Positions 8,180 to 19,124 of a DNA stretch of 64,000 nt are shown here, in pieces. Under the pieces are notes generated by a model that saw only the letters and a program-made list of their open reading frames with translations, ran no database searches and had not been told where the DNA came from. Made by a program: the position numbers and the translations under genes. Source of the DNA: Psychrobacter alimentarius (GTDB lineage Bacteria > Pseudomonadota > Gammaproteobacteria > Pseudomonadales > Moraxellaceae); assembly GCF_001606025.1 (NCBI RefSeq), contig NZ_CP014945.1, forward strand, positions 2,170,001-2,234,000, written 5' to 3'. Numbering within the stretch: the stretch's first letter is position 1; each line of letters begins with the position of its first letter.

Positions 8180-9403
8180 TTAGCGTGCCAAATAGTTGGT
8201 CATCTCTTCCACGCCATGTAATGTCATGGGATACATCTTATTATCGAACAGTTTTTTAATCTGAACGATGGTTTGGGTATATTGCCAGTAGCTCGGGGTT
8301 TCAGGATTGAGCCATGCCACTTTATCAAAATGATTAAGTACGCGCTTTAGCCAGACGATACCTGCTTCACGATTCATATACTCAACGCTACCGCCTACCG
8401 TCATCAGCTCATAGGGTGACATCGAAGCATCACCAACGAAAATAACACGATACTCTCGGCCGTATTTGTTGAGTAGCTCAAAGGTCGGCATTGGTGCGCT
8501 GTGGCGACGATTATTATCCTTCCACACATAATCATACAGACAGTTGTGAAAGTAAAAAAACTCTAGGGTTTTAAATTCGTTTTTTGCCGCAGAAAACAGC
8601 TTCTCAAGCGCCTCAACATGAATATCCATACTACCACCCACATCAAACAACATCAGCACTTTAACGCGATTACGACGCTCGGCCTGCATGTGGATATCCA
8701 GCACACCTTTCTTGGCAGTGCGCTTAATAGTCTCATGAATATCCAATTCATCCGCGCTGCCTGTCCGCGCAAATTGCCGCAGGTTGCGCAGTGCCATTTG
8801 AATCTGGCGCGTACCAAGCTGATTGTCATCATCAAGATTACGATATTTGCGCTGCTCCCACACCTTTGCTGCACTGCGTTTACGAGATTCACCGCCAACC
8901 CGTATACCTTCTGGATGATCCCCATAAGCGCCAAATGGTGACGTACCGCCTGTCCCCACCCATTTACTGCCACCTTGATGCCGCGCTTTTTGTTCTTTTA
9001 AACGCTCCTCAAGGGCTTTCATCAATTCTTCAAGCGAGCCGTATTTTTTTAGCAGTCTGCGCTGCTCTTCGGTTAGGTTTTTTGGGTCTAGCTTTAGATC
9101 CAGCCACTCTTTTGGCACGTCCGTCAGCTTGGCCAGCAGCGCATCCATATCAAGGCTATCCACTCCTTCAAAATAATCCGCCATTGCCCGATCAAATTTA
9201 TCAAAATGACGCTCGTCTTTGACCATACACAGCCGAATCAAACGATACATGTCCTCACGGCTGGCAAAGGTAGACAATGCTGGATTTTCAGGATGTGGCT
9301 GCATCATTAGCCCTTGATCGAGCGCGGCATTGAGATCTAGCAGCTCACGCGTACTGACAGGCACGCCGTAAGTACGTAGGGTATAAAATAACTTTATGAA
9401 CAT
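8180..9403 (-). CDS. VWA domain (CoxE-like) protein, partner of MoxR ATPase
   Basis: 407 aa. The N-terminal half (FIKLFYTLRTYGVPVSTREL) and a charged middle lead to a von Willebrand A domain from about residue 245. That domain has the metal-coordinating DxGxS motif in LMLFDVGGSMD and FVGDASMSPYE further on. This is the CoxE/DUF58-like VWA family. It is always paired with a MoxR-type AAA+ ATPase, encoded here immediately upstream (58-bp gap) on the same strand. Such pairs act as chaperone-like machines that insert cofactors or remodel protein complexes. The client is unknown. The pair forms a two-gene operon closed by the terminator at 8114-8151. Confidence 0.88.
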   Translation of the reverse strand: MFIKLFYTLRTYGVPVSTRELLDLNAALDQGLMMQPHPENPALSTFASREDMYRLIRLCMVKDERHFDKFDRAMADYFEGVDSLDMDALLAKLTDVPKEWLDLKLDPKNLTEEQRRLLKKYGSLEELMKALEERLKEQKARHQGGSKWVGTGGTSPFGAYGDHPEGIRVGGESRKRSAAKVWEQRKYRNLDDDNQLGTRQIQMALRNLRQFARTGSADELDIHETIKRTAKKGVLDIHMQAERRNRVKVLMLFDVGGSMDIHVEALEKLFSAAKNEFKTLEFFYFHNCLYDYVWKDNNRRHSAPMPTFELLNKYGREYRVIFVGDASMSPYELMTVGGSVEYMNREAGIVWLKRVLNHFDKVAWLNPETPSYWQYTQTIVQIKKLFDNKMYPMTLHGVEEMTNYLAR

Positions 9404-9460
9404 AAGCGACGCACCACTGATTGACGTAAAACAGAAAAAGCATTGAACACTTAGACGCGC

Positions 9461-10309
9461 TTAACGACGCATCATATTGGCAAAACGCTGTAACAAGCTC
9501 ACATCGGCTTCATTTTTGAGCAGCGCACCATACAGCGGTGGAATGGACTTTTCACCGCGTAGGTTTTCTTCTAGCTCTTCTTGTGCCATATCATCAGCGA
9601 GTAATAACGTTAACCAATCGACCAATTCTGAGGTTGAAGGCGGCTTTTTAAGACCTTGAATATTACGCAGTTTATAAAAGACATCCAATGCGTCATTCAC
9701 CAGTTTTTCTTGTATATTGGGGAAATGCACCTCAACGATTTGGCGCATGGTTTGCTCTTCTGGAAAATCAATATAATGGAAAAAACAGCGGCGCAAAAAC
9801 GCATCGGGCAGCTCTTTTTCGTTGTTTGATGTGATAATCACCACTGGGCGCTGCTCGGCAGTAATGGTTTCGCCCGTCTCATAAACATAAAATGACATCT
9901 TATCAAGCTCATGTAGTAAGTCATTTGGAAACTCGATATCGGCTTTGTCAATCTCATCAATGAGTAGCACACTGCGCTCGGTGCTAGTGAAGGCATCCCA
10001 CAGCTTGCCGGGCTTGATATAATTGCCAATCTCATAAACCTTATCATCACCCAACTGAGAATCACGCAAGCGCGATACTGCATCATACTCGTATAAACCC
10101 TGCTCCGCTTTGGTCGTCGACTTGATGTGCCAAGTAATCAGGGGCATACCTAAGCTCTCAGCCACCTCTTCTGCTAATAATGTCTTGCCCGTACCCGGCT
10201 CACCTTTGATGAGGAGAGGTTTTTGTAACGTCATGGCCGCATTGACTGCCAATTGTAAGTCGTCTGTTGCAATATAATTTTGGGTGCCAGTAAAGGTTTG
10301 CTTGCTCAT
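9461..10309 (-). CDS. MoxR family AAA+ ATPase
   Basis: 282 aa, standard for the family. Walker A GEPGTGKT is at about residues 37-44, Walker B LLIDEIDKAD at about 116-125, then sensor 1 VIITSNNEKELPDAFLRRCFFHY, the highly typical MoxR segment. It hydrolyses ATP and is expected to remodel a protein complex together with the downstream VWA protein. It is transcribed leftwards as the first gene of the pair. Upstream, 10310-10598 holds only a terminator of the next gene. Confidence 0.93.
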   Translation of the reverse strand: MSKQTFTGTQNYIATDDLQLAVNAAMTLQKPLLIKGEPGTGKTLLAEEVAESLGMPLITWHIKSTTKAEQGLYEYDAVSRLRDSQLGDDKVYEIGNYIKPGKLWDAFTSTERSVLLIDEIDKADIEFPNDLLHELDKMSFYVYETGETITAEQRPVVIITSNNEKELPDAFLRRCFFHYIDFPEEQTMRQIVEVHFPNIQEKLVNDALDVFYKLRNIQGLKKPPSTSELVDWLTLLLADDMAQEELEENLRGEKSIPPLYGALLKNEADVSLLQRFANMMRR

Positions 10310-10508
10310 AATCAGATCTCGATTGTTGTTATAGATGAATTATTATAAATGTATGGTTATCAATAAATAGAACTAAAAATTTAATAATGAATAAAAGATA
10401 AATTAGATTAGCACAGCCTGACGTATTGCCAAAATACTCGTGCGTTCGCCTTTATGAACAATGATTATATACCTCTAACTACTTATATGATTGGTAACCA
10501 TTCTGGCA

Positions 10509-10537
10509 TAAAAAAAGACACGCATTGGTGTCTTTTA
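10509..10537 (-). terminator. rho-independent terminator after the membrane protein gene
   Basis: The arms AAAGACAC and GTGTCTTT flank a 6-base loop and, read leftwards, end in a run of seven T. It lies 60 bp after the stop of the gene at 10599-11195. Confidence 0.8.
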
Positions 10538-10598
10538 ATTCAGGTATTCAGTAGCTTTTTAGGACGATAATCTTATATTAATACTTAGTCTACTTTTA

Positions 10599-11195
10599 TT
10601 ATTTATCAGACATATCGCTATCAGTCTTCTTATTTAATGTACTGTCTTTTTCTAGGTTTACGTTAGTATCGGACTGTTCGGTTACGATAGCGCCTTCTGT
10701 TAAATAATTACCTGTGGTCAATTGCATCGTCGCTTGCGTGTCTTCTGCCGTACGACTACGAGCTTTGTCCAAGCTTGATTCAAATGCTCCGCGAATCAAT
10801 TGCCAAATAAAACCAACAAACAAGCCCACCACCAACACCACCAATATCGGCAGCATACTGGTGATCGCGCCCGTGGTGTCTTTCATCATAATGGCATAAA
10901 CCACGCCAATACTGGCTGGCGCAATCACACTAGGATCACCGATCGCCGTACCGGGCGCTAACAATACCGCAAACAGCATCATCCAACTCATGCCACCCAA
11001 TGGTCGTGGCAGCATACGAGCAACTAACAACCACAGTACCAACACGATAATGACACCGCCAAGATACGCATACATGGGTAAATCAGCGGGCGGTACGTCT
11101 TTTACCAGCTGTCCCCACCAAATAGTAATTTCGCCGAGAATATCACTGATGGCTTCTAATGGTAAGCTGTGTACGATATTTTTTAACCAGTCCAT
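10599..11195 (-). CDS. unrecognised membrane protein
   Basis: I chose ATG 11195 (MDWLKNIV), giving 198 aa; a GTG 12 codons earlier is possible. Three or four hydrophobic segments are visible: YAYLGGVIIVLVLWLLVA, MSWMMLFAVLLAPGTAIG, SVIAPASIGVVYAIM and SMLPILVVLVVGLFVGFIW. They are followed by a soluble, charged tail of about 65 residues rich in D, T and S. The protein is probably an inner-membrane protein with a cytoplasmic tail. I recognise no family. It lies between moxR and ycgL on the same strand, but with 290-bp gaps on either side it is probably transcribed alone. Confidence 0.7.
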   Translation of the reverse strand: MDWLKNIVHSLPLEAISDILGEITIWWGQLVKDVPPADLPMYAYLGGVIIVLVLWLLVARMLPRPLGGMSWMMLFAVLLAPGTAIGDPSVIAPASIGVVYAIMMKDTTGAITSMLPILVVLVVGLFVGFIWQLIRGAFESSLDKARSRTAEDTQATMQLTTGNYLTEGAIVTEQSDTNVNLEKDSTLNKKTDSDMSDK

Positions 11196-11490
11196 GCGCG
11201 TTTTATTACCTGCATTTATAAATGGTGCCACACGTTTTTGCGTTTAGCCGTCTATGATACCTTCTGCCGTACTATCGATAAATACTATTAGTAAATACCA
11301 TCAGTAAGATCGAATATATCCCCAGCCTGCACCCTTAATAGAGCGCTAGTTTATCACGACTTTTGACCCAAATGCATGTGACCGTATGTTTCATAGACGT
11401 TTTCGCATCTACTTTTGGATAGTCTGCTTTTGAATAATCAGTTTAAGCCCAGGTTCAAAACGCTATCGCGGTAAACGTCTGAAAACGCCA

Positions 11491-11811
11491 TTAATCGTAA
11501 ATATTATCTTGTGCTTCACGCGCCCGCAGTTCTGCTTGGCGACGCATCACGTCTTGTGGTGGCATCTGCACAAAATACCCTTGCGATTGTAATTTTGCTA
11601 ATACTTCTTCTTTATTCACACGAGCAAGGGATGGCGTAGTCGCCAAATCCAAATGCATCACAAACTGGCTGCGCCCTAGGCTTGCACGGAAATCTTTTGG
11701 CAACACACCGAGCCAATCTTTTAGCTCTTCGGTATCGTCTGGATAATCAGGACGCGCAATGTAGACGTACATGTCATCGTGTTTAGAGAATTTATAAATA
11801 TCGCAATGCAT
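11491..11811 (-). CDS. YcgL domain-containing protein
   Basis: 106 aa. The N-terminus MHCDIYKFSKHDDMYVYI, the central LGRSQFVMHLDL and the segment KLQSQGYFVQMPP match the YcgL family of small proteins with no proven function. In Pseudomonas and Acinetobacter a ycgL gene lies next to rnd (RNase D). Here rnd is present but 7.3 kb away, with the gcv block between them. The 295 bp to the left (11196-11490) contain no recognisable gene or strong signal. Confidence 0.85.
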   Translation of the reverse strand: MHCDIYKFSKHDDMYVYIARPDYPDDTEELKDWLGVLPKDFRASLGRSQFVMHLDLATTPSLARVNKEEVLAKLQSQGYFVQMPPQDVMRRQAELRAREAQDNIYD

Positions 11812-12072
11812 AAAAATGACCTATCAGAAACTATCGTCATAGGTTAGCATATTTTAGGCAGTTATCAGTAGTTGCTTTCGGTATTTGCGCAGCGATACAT
11901 CACGCAAAACCCCTTTAAAATTGACAACTTGCAACGGTAAAAATATTTTTCTTGAGGGATGCATTTTAAAAAACAATCAGCATAAACATCAGCATTTTTT
12001 AAAATTATCTATTTTAATGCTACAGATGGCTTGTAAAAGCGCTGTGAACCTTTCATAATAAAAGCGTTTTTC

Positions 12073-12190
12073 AGGAGAGCGTTATAGGCTCAGATTTTGT
12101 ATCAAACCCTATTGGTGATACAAACTGACGACTACCGTATAACCACCGAAGGCGCATCTACCCTGCCAATCGCTCAGGTAAAAGGACTGA
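12073..12190 (+). promoter_or_regulatory. glycine riboswitch, aptamer 1
   Basis: It begins with AGGAGAGC (12073-12080), has the conserved ACCACCGAAGGCGCA core at about 12139-12154, and closes with the CGCTCAGGTAAAAGGAC block at 12170-12186. These are the invariant elements of the gcvT glycine aptamer. It forms a tandem with the second aptamer downstream and controls gcvT. A short open frame at 12097-12279 runs through it and is not a gene. Confidence 0.93.
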
Positions 12191-12267
12191 AAAACACATG
12201 TCATTATTGTTTTGTGAAATGTCGCCAACCGCGCATCACACTTGCAAACAAAAGACATAACAAATCT

Positions 12268-12410
12268 GGAGAGTGGTAAGAGCCGACGACGCCTTACCCA
12301 CCGAAGGGGAGAAAACGCGACATCCGCTTATTTGGGTTTAAGAAGCTCATGCTTCAAAACCGGCGATGATGGTTCGTGTTGAAAATCTCAGGTCACAGGA
12401 CAGATAGGGC
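12268..12410 (+). promoter_or_regulatory. glycine riboswitch, aptamer 2
   Basis: The second copy of the fold has GGAGAG at 12268-12273, CCCACCGAAGGGGAGAA at about 12298, and AATCTCAGGTCACAGGACAG at 12385-12404. The P3 region is longer than in aptamer 1. About 175 bp separate it from the gcvT start, leaving room for an expression platform. Tandem aptamers of this class switch on glycine-degradation genes when glycine is high; that matches the gcvT, gcvH and gcvP genes downstream. Confidence 0.93.
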
Positions 12411-12585
12411 TTTTGCTTAAACCGACGTTCAGCGTCTGTTTGGCTCACGGCTTCATCTATATTTTCTGTACCACCCTTTGATGTGATATTTGCACCCTGC
12501 ACTATTGCCTCTCACTACTATGATAATGCGCATCAGTCATTGTACTTATAATCGAGTATGACTGATGTACACATAAGGATTTGTT

Positions 12586-13773
12586 ATGACCGATATTCAA
12601 AACGACAATTCTCAAAACGTTCAAGCTCAAGCACCACAACGCACTCCTCTTTATCAGTCTCACGTCAATAGTGAAGGCAAGATGGTGGATTTTTCTGGTT
12701 GGGAATTGCCCATTCATTACGGTTCACAGATTGAAGAGCACGACGCTGTCCGTACCGATGCTGGTATGTTTGATGTCTCCCATATGGTTGTCACCGATAT
12801 CAAAGGCGCGAACACCAAAGCATGGTTACAAAAACTACTGGCTAATGACGTCGATAAATTAAAAACGACGGGGAAAGCGCTTTATTCTGGCATGCTCAAT
12901 GAAGAAGGCGGTGTCATCGATGATTTGATCGTCTATCTGATGAATGATGATGCAACTGAATATCGTATTGTCTCAAATGCGGCAACACGTGACAAAGACA
13001 TGGCGCAGTTCCATAAAGTCGCTGAAGGCTTTGAGATTACCATTACTGAGCGTCCAGAGCTTGCCATGCTCGCTGTGCAAGGACCAAATGCTATTGAAAA
13101 GCTGTCACAAGCCAAACCGAGCTGGGCAGATACCTTGGCAGGACTGAAACCCTTTGTTGGTGCTGACTTGACAGACATCGAAGGCACTGATTGGTTCGTC
13201 GCACGTACGGGCTATACAGGCGAAGATGGCGTCGAAGTCATTATGCATGGCGATGATGCACCAGCGTTTTTTGAGCAATTAAAAACCAATGGCATCAAAC
13301 CTGCTGGCCTTGGTGCGCGTGACACGCTACGTATGGAAGCGGGCATGAACCTATATGGTCATGACATGGACGAAACCATCAGTCCTTATGAATGCAACAT
13401 GGGTTGGACGCTTGCGCTAAAAGATGATCGTGATTTTATCGGCCGCGCAGCCTTAGTCAGCAAACGCAAGCAAGCAAAAGACGACAACACGGCGATGAAA
13501 CAAGTTGGCTTGTTATTGACGACTCGTGGTGTATTGCGTGAAGGCATGACAGTGACTATCAATCAAGGCACAGACAATGAACAGACCGGTATCATCACCA
13601 GCGGTACATTCTCTCCTAGTCTAAAAAACTCCATTGCTATTGCCCGTGTACCTGCCAGCATATCAGATGACGATAGCGTGCAAGTCGATCTACGCGGCAA
13701 AGGCAAATTCGTTGATGTACGCGTTCTTAAGCTGCCATTTGTTCGTAATGGCAAACAGCAATTTGACTCATAA
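12586..13773 (+). CDS. gcvT: aminomethyltransferase, glycine cleavage T protein
   Basis: 395 aa. GcvT transfers the methylene carbon from the aminomethyl-lipoyl GcvH to tetrahydrofolate, releasing ammonia. Signature segments are [47 protein letters not shown] (folate site), [22 protein letters not shown] and the C-terminal barrel [15 protein letters not shown]. The length is about 25 residues over the usual 365-370 because of a polar N-terminal extension before [13 protein letters not shown] precedes the ATG. It is the first gene after the glycine riboswitch, followed by gcvH. Confidence 0.97.
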   Translation: MTDIQNDNSQNVQAQAPQRTPLYQSHVNSEGKMVDFSGWELPIHYGSQIEEHDAVRTDAGMFDVSHMVVTDIKGANTKAWLQKLLANDVDKLKTTGKALYSGMLNEEGGVIDDLIVYLMNDDATEYRIVSNAATRDKDMAQFHKVAEGFEITITERPELAMLAVQGPNAIEKLSQAKPSWADTLAGLKPFVGADLTDIEGTDWFVARTGYTGEDGVEVIMHGDDAPAFFEQLKTNGIKPAGLGARDTLRMEAGMNLYGHDMDETISPYECNMGWTLALKDDRDFIGRAALVSKRKQAKDDNTAMKQVGLLLTTRGVLREGMTVTINQGTDNEQTGIITSGTFSPSLKNSIAIARVPASISDDDSVQVDLRGKGKFVDVRVLKLPFVRNGKQQFDS

Positions 13774-13856
13774 GCATCATAAACTCTATTATTAGCCTGC
13801 ATTAGCTAGTGTTCACTATTTTTGTTAATTAACCTCTATCATTTAGGAGAGAGACC

Positions 13857-14237
13857 ATGAGCAATATCCCAGCAGAATTAAAGTATATCGCCAGCCACGA
13901 ATGGCTACGCTTAGAAGACGACGGCACCATCACCGTTGGTATCACTGACCATGCTCAAGACTTGTTAGGTGACGTGGTGTTTGTTGAATTACCAGACGTG
14001 GGTGACATCATCGCTGTTGATGATGAAATCTCAGTGGTCGAATCTGTAAAAGCAGCTTCTGACGTTTATGCACCCATTTCAGGTGAAGTGGTTGAGATCA
14101 ACGAAGCCTTGGAAGATGATCCAGAAATCATCAACTCTGATCCATATGGTGCTGGTTGGTTCTTCAGAATCAAGCCTGACAACATCGCTGATTATGAAGC
14201 ACTAATGACAGCAGATGAGTACGAAAACGAGCTGTAA
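13857..14237 (+). CDS. gcvH: glycine cleavage H protein (lipoyl carrier)
   Basis: 126 aa, normal length. It shuttles the aminomethyl intermediate between GcvP, GcvT and the lipoamide dehydrogenase. The lipoylated residue is Lys65 in [12 protein letters not shown]. The N-terminus [25 protein letters not shown] and the segment [20 protein letters not shown] are typical. AGGAGAG precedes the ATG. It lies 83 bp after gcvT, so it is presumably under the same riboswitch. gcvP follows after one unrelated gene. Confidence 0.97.
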   Translation: MSNIPAELKYIASHEWLRLEDDGTITVGITDHAQDLLGDVVFVELPDVGDIIAVDDEISVVESVKAASDVYAPISGEVVEINEALEDDPEIINSDPYGAGWFFRIKPDNIADYEALMTADEYENEL

Positions 14238-14480
14238 TATTCGCTTGGTTCGCTCATCTAAAAGCGGTACTGATCAAGTATCGCTTTTATCGAGCAAAAA
14301 ATAGATTTTATCACTATCTCTTAAAATTATGGGTACTAGCATCAGCTGGTATCTGTACTGTTTTATTTAAAAAATGATTGCTCAACGTATTACTTTCAAT
14401 AACTACCCCGTTTATTCGTATTAATCACTTGCCACACTATATGATTGCAGATTTGCAAAATTATTAAATAGCTGCAATCG

Positions 14481-15284
14481 ATGATGACTCAAGTTGAGTA
14501 CCCAATCCCCAGCATGGATCCTAATATGAACCCCAACACTGACCATAAAGACAGTATTGCTACCCCTAGCCACACGCCGCAATTACAAGCGTTTCGTGAA
14601 GTGGTTGAGTCGCGCCGTTCAGTACGTCGTTTTACGGGCACGCCAATACCGGATGACGTATTAGCAGACTGTCTACGTCTGGCTATGTTAGCGCCAAACT
14701 CTAGCAACCTACAGCCATGGGAATTCTATGTTATTGATAGTGCTGATAGCCGTAAGCAGGCCGTGAAAAACTGCATGAATCAAAATGCGGCAAAAACCTC
14801 AGCTCGCCTCATCGCTGTCGTGGCTCGTACCGATATTTGGCACGACCATGCCAAGCAAATATTGCGTGAATATCCTGATAAACCTGTGCCAAAAAAGGTA
14901 AAAGACTACTATACCAAAGTGGTAGCGATGGATTTTTTACGAGGTCCAGCCAATGTCGTATCCGCCGCAAAATGGGGTGCAACTCAGGTCGTCAGACGCG
15001 TAAAAGGCCCCATCAAATCGCCTTATTATACATTTGAAGACACCAAAAACTGGGCAACCAACAATACAGCACTGGCGGCTCAAAACCTTATGTTAGCACT
15101 GCGCGCATATGGATTTGACAGCTGTGCCATGGGCGGCTTTGATGAGCCAGCTATGAAGCAGCTATTGGGTCTAAATGACGATCAACATATTATTATGATG
15201 ATTGGTGCCGGCGAGCGTGCCGACAATGGTGTCTACAATACCCAATTTCGTTTTGATCAAGACCAATTCGTGCACTATGTATAG
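14481..15284 (+). CDS. nitroreductase family protein
   Basis: 267 aa; ATG 14481 or the adjacent ATG 14484. After a polar N-terminus of about 35 residues comes the FMN-binding nitroreductase fold: VVESRRSVRRFTGTPIPDDVL, LAPNSSNLQPWEFYVI, NTALAAQNLMLALRAYGFDSCAMGGF, and a C-terminal IGAGERADNG. It should be an FMN-dependent NAD(P)H oxidoreductase; the substrate is not evident. It occupies the space between gcvH and gcvP with a 243-bp gap upstream and 58 bp before gcvP, so it may be carried on the gcv transcript or have its own promoter in that gap. Confidence 0.85.
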   Translation: MMTQVEYPIPSMDPNMNPNTDHKDSIATPSHTPQLQAFREVVESRRSVRRFTGTPIPDDVLADCLRLAMLAPNSSNLQPWEFYVIDSADSRKQAVKNCMNQNAAKTSARLIAVVARTDIWHDHAKQILREYPDKPVPKKVKDYYTKVVAMDFLRGPANVVSAAKWGATQVVRRVKGPIKSPYYTFEDTKNWATNNTALAAQNLMLALRAYGFDSCAMGGFDEPAMKQLLGLNDDQHIIMMIGAGERADNGVYNTQFRFDQDQFVHYV

Positions 15285-15342
15285 TGTATGAGACCGTGAT
15301 TTTTAGTTACTTTATTTATTACTCCCTTAACCAAGGACTGTC

Positions 15343-18240
15343 ATGACTATCTCTCAAAACCCTACGTTTGATACCTTTCAAGGATTATTTAACGAAGCTG
15401 AATTTGTCTATCGCCACTTAGGCTCAAATGACACCAAACAAGCTGATTTGCTAAGCGCGGTTGGCTACAAGGATATGGAAAGCTTCATCAACGATACCGT
15501 CCCTGAGCCAGTGCGTTTGCATAAAGCGTTGGATTTGCCAGTGGCAATGAGTGAACATGCAGCGCTTGCCAAACTGCGGACGATGGCGGACGACATTACC
15601 GTTAATAAGAGCTATATCGGTCAAGGCTACTCACCTGTACGTATGCCTGCGGTCATTCAGCGCAACGTACTTGAAAATCCAGGCTGGTATACCGCTTATA
15701 CCCCTTATCAAGCTGAAATCGCGCAAGGTCGCTTAGAAGCGCTGCTCAACTTCCAGCAAGTATGTATTGATTTGACGGGTCTTGAGATGGCTGGTGCATC
15801 ATTATTGGACGAAGCCACGGCAGCGGCAGAAGCCATGGCAATGTCAAAGCGTGTGAGCAAAAGCAAATCAACACAGTTTTTCGTTGATGAGCGTGTGTAT
15901 CCGCAAACGCTAGATGTTATCAATACTCGCGCCAAGTACTTCGGTTGGGACGTGGTCGTTGGTGACTTTGAGACTGCCAAATCAGGTGATTATTTTGGTG
16001 CGCTATTCCAGTATGTGGGCGCTGAAGGCGATGTAAAAGACCTAACAGAGGTCATCGCAGCGGTAAAAGAAAACAAGACGTATGTCAGTGTGGTCAGTGA
16101 CATCATGAGCTTGGTATTATTAAAATCGCCAGCAGACATGGGCGCAGATGTGGCACTTGGTAGCACACAGCGTTTTGGTATTCCAATGGGCTTTGGTGGT
16201 CCACATGCCGCTTATTTTGCCTTCTCTGATAAAGCCAAGCGCTCTGCTCCTGGTCGTATCATTGGTGTCTCAAAAGACGCGCAAGGTAATACGGCGCTAC
16301 GCATGGCACTGCAAACCCGTGAGCAGCACATCCGCCGCGAAAAAGCCAACTCAAACATCTGTACCTCGCAAGTATTACTTGCCAATTTAGCAGGCATGTA
16401 TGCTGTGTATCATGGCCCAGAAGGCGTTAAGCGTATTGCGACTCGTATTCATGCGTTTGCCACTGCTTTTGCGGCAGTTATCAAAGAAACGAATGATAGC
16501 GGCCTCAATGTGGTACATGATCAGTTCTTTGACACGGTTGTTGTGGATTGCGGTTCAGAAAAGCTAGCCACACAAATTTTTGAAAATGCGGACAACCTTG
16601 GTTACAACTTATGGCGTTTGGGCGAGCAAAAATTGGCTGTCGCTTTCAGTGAAACCAGTGATCAGCAAGACTTTACAGTGTTAACGCAGTTATTTGTCAG
16701 TAAAGCCCACGATTTACCTGAAACAGCTAACGTGTCTCTTGATAGCGAACACCTACGCACTGACGATATCTTGACTCATCCAGTCTTTAACTCGCATCAT
16801 ACTGAGCATGAAATGCTGCGCTACTTAAAATCGCTTGAAGACAAAGATTTGGCGATGAATCGCAGTATGATTTCACTCGGTAGCTGTACTATGAAGCTCA
16901 ATGCGACCAGTGAGATGCTACCGATCACGTGGCCTGAATTTGCCAATGTGCATCCTTTTGCACCGCGCGATCAAGTGACTGGTTATATCGCAATGATTGA
17001 TAGCTTACAAGACCAGCTAAAAGCCATTACTGGGTTTGACGATGTATCAATGCAACCTAACTCTGGTGCCTCTGGTGAGTATGCCGGTCTACTCGCGATT
17101 CGCCGTTATCATGAGTCATTGGGCGAAATCAACCGTGATGTTTGCTTGATTCCTATGTCAGCGCACGGCACTAACCCTGCTACTGCGATGATGATGGGCA
17201 TGCAAGTGGTCGTGGTCAAAACCGATGATAATGGCAACGTTGACATCGAAGACTTAACCGCCAAATGTGAAGAGCACAGCGAGCGTTTGGGTGCATTAAT
17301 GATCACTTATCCATCGACGCACGGCGTATTTGAAGAAGGCATCCGTCATATTTGCGACCTTATTCATAAACATGGTGGCCAAGTCTATATGGATGGTGCC
17401 AACATGAATGCTCAAGTCGGTATGATGCAACCTGCGGATGTCGGTGCAGACGTCCTACACATGAACTTGCACAAAACCTTCTGTATCCCGCATGGTGGCG
17501 GTGGTCCAGGTATGGGACCTATTGGTATGAAAGCACACTTAGCGCCATTTATGGCCAACCATACGCTAAGCCCTGTGCATAACGCGCAAAAAGACTGCTC
17601 AGCGGTATCGGCTGCTCCTTATGGCTCAGCAAGCATTTTGCCTATCTCATGGATGTATATTGCCATGATGGGACGTGATGGCTTACTTAAAGCCACTGAG
17701 CTTGCCTTGCTAAATGCCAACTACGTGGCGGCTGAGTTAAAAGGTCACTACCCTGTCCTATATACCGGTAAAAACGGCCGCGTGGCTCACGAATGTATCA
17801 TCGATATTCGTCCGTTAAAAGAAGAAACTGGCATTACCGAAAGCGATATCGCCAAGCGCTTGATGGATTATGGTTTCCACTCACCAACGATGAGTTTCCC
17901 AGTCGCAGGCACATTGATGATTGAGCCAACCGAGTCTGAGTCTAAAGAAGAGTTGGATCGCTTTATCAGCGCGCTAAAGTCTATCAAAGCGGAAGCCATG
18001 AAAGCTAAAGCTGGCGAAGACAATTGGACGCTCGAAGACAATCCATTGGTCAATGCACCGCATACTGCCGCTATGATTACTAGCGAAGAGTGGACGCACC
18101 CGTACAGCCGTGAGACTGCTGCCTTCCCACTGCCTTACATCCGTGCCAACAAGTTCTGGCCGAGTGTGGCACGTGTTGATGATGCGTATGGCGATAAAAA
18201 CCTTATGTGTTCTTGCCCAAGTATCGAAAACTATATGTAA
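15343..18240 (+). CDS. gcvP: glycine dehydrogenase (decarboxylating), P protein
   Basis: 965 aa, the normal size of the single-chain form. It decarboxylates glycine using pyridoxal phosphate and passes the aminomethyl group to GcvH. The PLP lysine is Lys711 in [18 protein letters not shown]. Other conserved parts are RHLG near the N-terminus, [33 protein letters not shown], the [20 protein letters not shown] start of the second half, [12 protein letters not shown] and [15 protein letters not shown] is present upstream. It is followed at 33 bp by a strong terminator that closes the gcv region. Confidence 0.98.
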   Translation: MTISQNPTFDTFQGLFNEAEFVYRHLGSNDTKQADLLSAVGYKDMESFINDTVPEPVRLHKALDLPVAMSEHAALAKLRTMADDITVNKSYIGQGYSPVRMPAVIQRNVLENPGWYTAYTPYQAEIAQGRLEALLNFQQVCIDLTGLEMAGASLLDEATAAAEAMAMSKRVSKSKSTQFFVDERVYPQTLDVINTRAKYFGWDVVVGDFETAKSGDYFGALFQYVGAEGDVKDLTEVIAAVKENKTYVSVVSDIMSLVLLKSPADMGADVALGSTQRFGIPMGFGGPHAAYFAFSDKAKRSAPGRIIGVSKDAQGNTALRMALQTREQHIRREKANSNICTSQVLLANLAGMYAVYHGPEGVKRIATRIHAFATAFAAVIKETNDSGLNVVHDQFFDTVVVDCGSEKLATQIFENADNLGYNLWRLGEQKLAVAFSETSDQQDFTVLTQLFVSKAHDLPETANVSLDSEHLRTDDILTHPVFNSHHTEHEMLRYLKSLEDKDLAMNRSMISLGSCTMKLNATSEMLPITWPEFANVHPFAPRDQVTGYIAMIDSLQDQLKAITGFDDVSMQPNSGASGEYAGLLAIRRYHESLGEINRDVCLIPMSAHGTNPATAMMMGMQVVVVKTDDNGNVDIEDLTAKCEEHSERLGALMITYPSTHGVFEEGIRHICDLIHKHGGQVYMDGANMNAQVGMMQPADVGADVLHMNLHKTFCIPHGGGGPGMGPIGMKAHLAPFMANHTLSPVHNAQKDCSAVSAAPYGSASILPISWMYIAMMGRDGLLKATELALLNANYVAAELKGHYPVLYTGKNGRVAHECIIDIRPLKEETGITESDIAKRLMDYGFHSPTMSFPVAGTLMIEPTESESKEELDRFISALKSIKAEAMKAKAGEDNWTLEDNPLVNAPHTAAMITSEEWTHPYSRETAAFPLPYIRANKFWPSVARVDDAYGDKNLMCSCPSIENYM

Positions 18241-18273
18241 TCATCGTTTTCATTATTTGCACATTTTTTGTCT

Positions 18274-18311
18274 AAAAAACCGCCAAGTCAGTTACTGATT
18301 TGGCGGTTTTG
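18274..18311 (+). terminator. rho-independent terminator after gcvP
   Basis: AACCGCCAA..TCAG / CTGA..TTGGCGGTT with a short loop and flanking A and T runs, 33 bp past the gcvP stop. Confidence 0.9.
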
Positions 18312-18419
18312 TTTTGCAGGTCTTTTCTATTTATTAAAGAAACCATATCTTTAGTATTTAAATATAGTATCAGAGTCCAATATAATAGCGATACGCCTTC
18401 AGTTAATCTGGAAAACACC

Positions 18420-19109
18420 ATGCCACAAAAAAACCGCGTTATTCTAATACATGGACTGCATCAAACGCCTTGGATTATGAAAAAACTTGCTAGACGTTTG
18501 CAGTCTGAAGGGTTTGATACTTATCAATACGGCTACCGAAGTCTGCGTGATGGTATCAAGGTAAACAGTGCACAACTTAATGAATGGTTAGAGCAAAATC
18601 ATCATCCTGACGAGGCGATAGATTTGGTTGGGCATAGTTTGGGCGGTTTGATTATTAGGGATTTTGTCGCACACTACTCTAAGTGGCAAATTGGACATTG
18701 CGTCACGCTAGGGACACCGCATGTGGGTAGCGTTTGTGCCGATTATATTTGGCGATTAACACCTTTCATGGTAGGACGCTCATACACTGACGCGTTAGAT
18801 GGTACTGTAGCGCCTTTACCTGATCATATCACGCTTGGTGTGATTGCTGGCAACCACCCTTACGGTTTAGGGCAAGTGTTTTTACACTATCACAATCGTA
18901 AACTACGTAAACAAGGCACATCCTTGCTATCTGATGCTTGCGCTCATGACGGCACCGTCTATGTCTCTGAAACCAAAGTTGAAGGCGCAAGCGATCATAT
19001 CGTCTTACCAGTGTCACATACTGGTATGCTGGTTAACCAGCAAGTGGCTGAACAGACCTGCTGTTTTTTAGAGCATGGCCAATTCAACCATGAATTGCTT
19101 AATGTATAA
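18420..19109 (+). CDS. alpha/beta hydrolase, lipase-like
   Basis: 229 aa from ATG 18420. A longer frame starts inside the gcvP terminator and is unlikely to be used. The fold is visible from ILIHGLHQTPWIMKKLARRL (oxyanion HG) to LVGHSLGGLI with the nucleophilic serine, then the likely acid and histidine in HDGTVYVSE and LPVSHTGML. It resembles the triacylglycerol-lipase/PGAP1-like esterases. No signal peptide is seen, so it is probably cytoplasmic. It is convergent with rnd, with only 15 bp between the stops. Confidence 0.8.
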   Translation: MPQKNRVILIHGLHQTPWIMKKLARRLQSEGFDTYQYGYRSLRDGIKVNSAQLNEWLEQNHHPDEAIDLVGHSLGGLIIRDFVAHYSKWQIGHCVTLGTPHVGSVCADYIWRLTPFMVGRSYTDALDGTVAPLPDHITLGVIAGNHPYGLGQVFLHYHNRKLRKQGTSLLSDACAHDGTVYVSETKVEGASDHIVLPVSHTGMLVNQQVAEQTCCFLEHGQFNHELLNV

Positions 19110-19124
19110 ATATCATACAACTCT

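Noticed and set aside
12097..12279. 60-codon open frame upstream of gcvT
   Set aside because: It runs through the two glycine aptamers, whose conserved blocks explain the sequence; it has no family features or ribosome-binding site.
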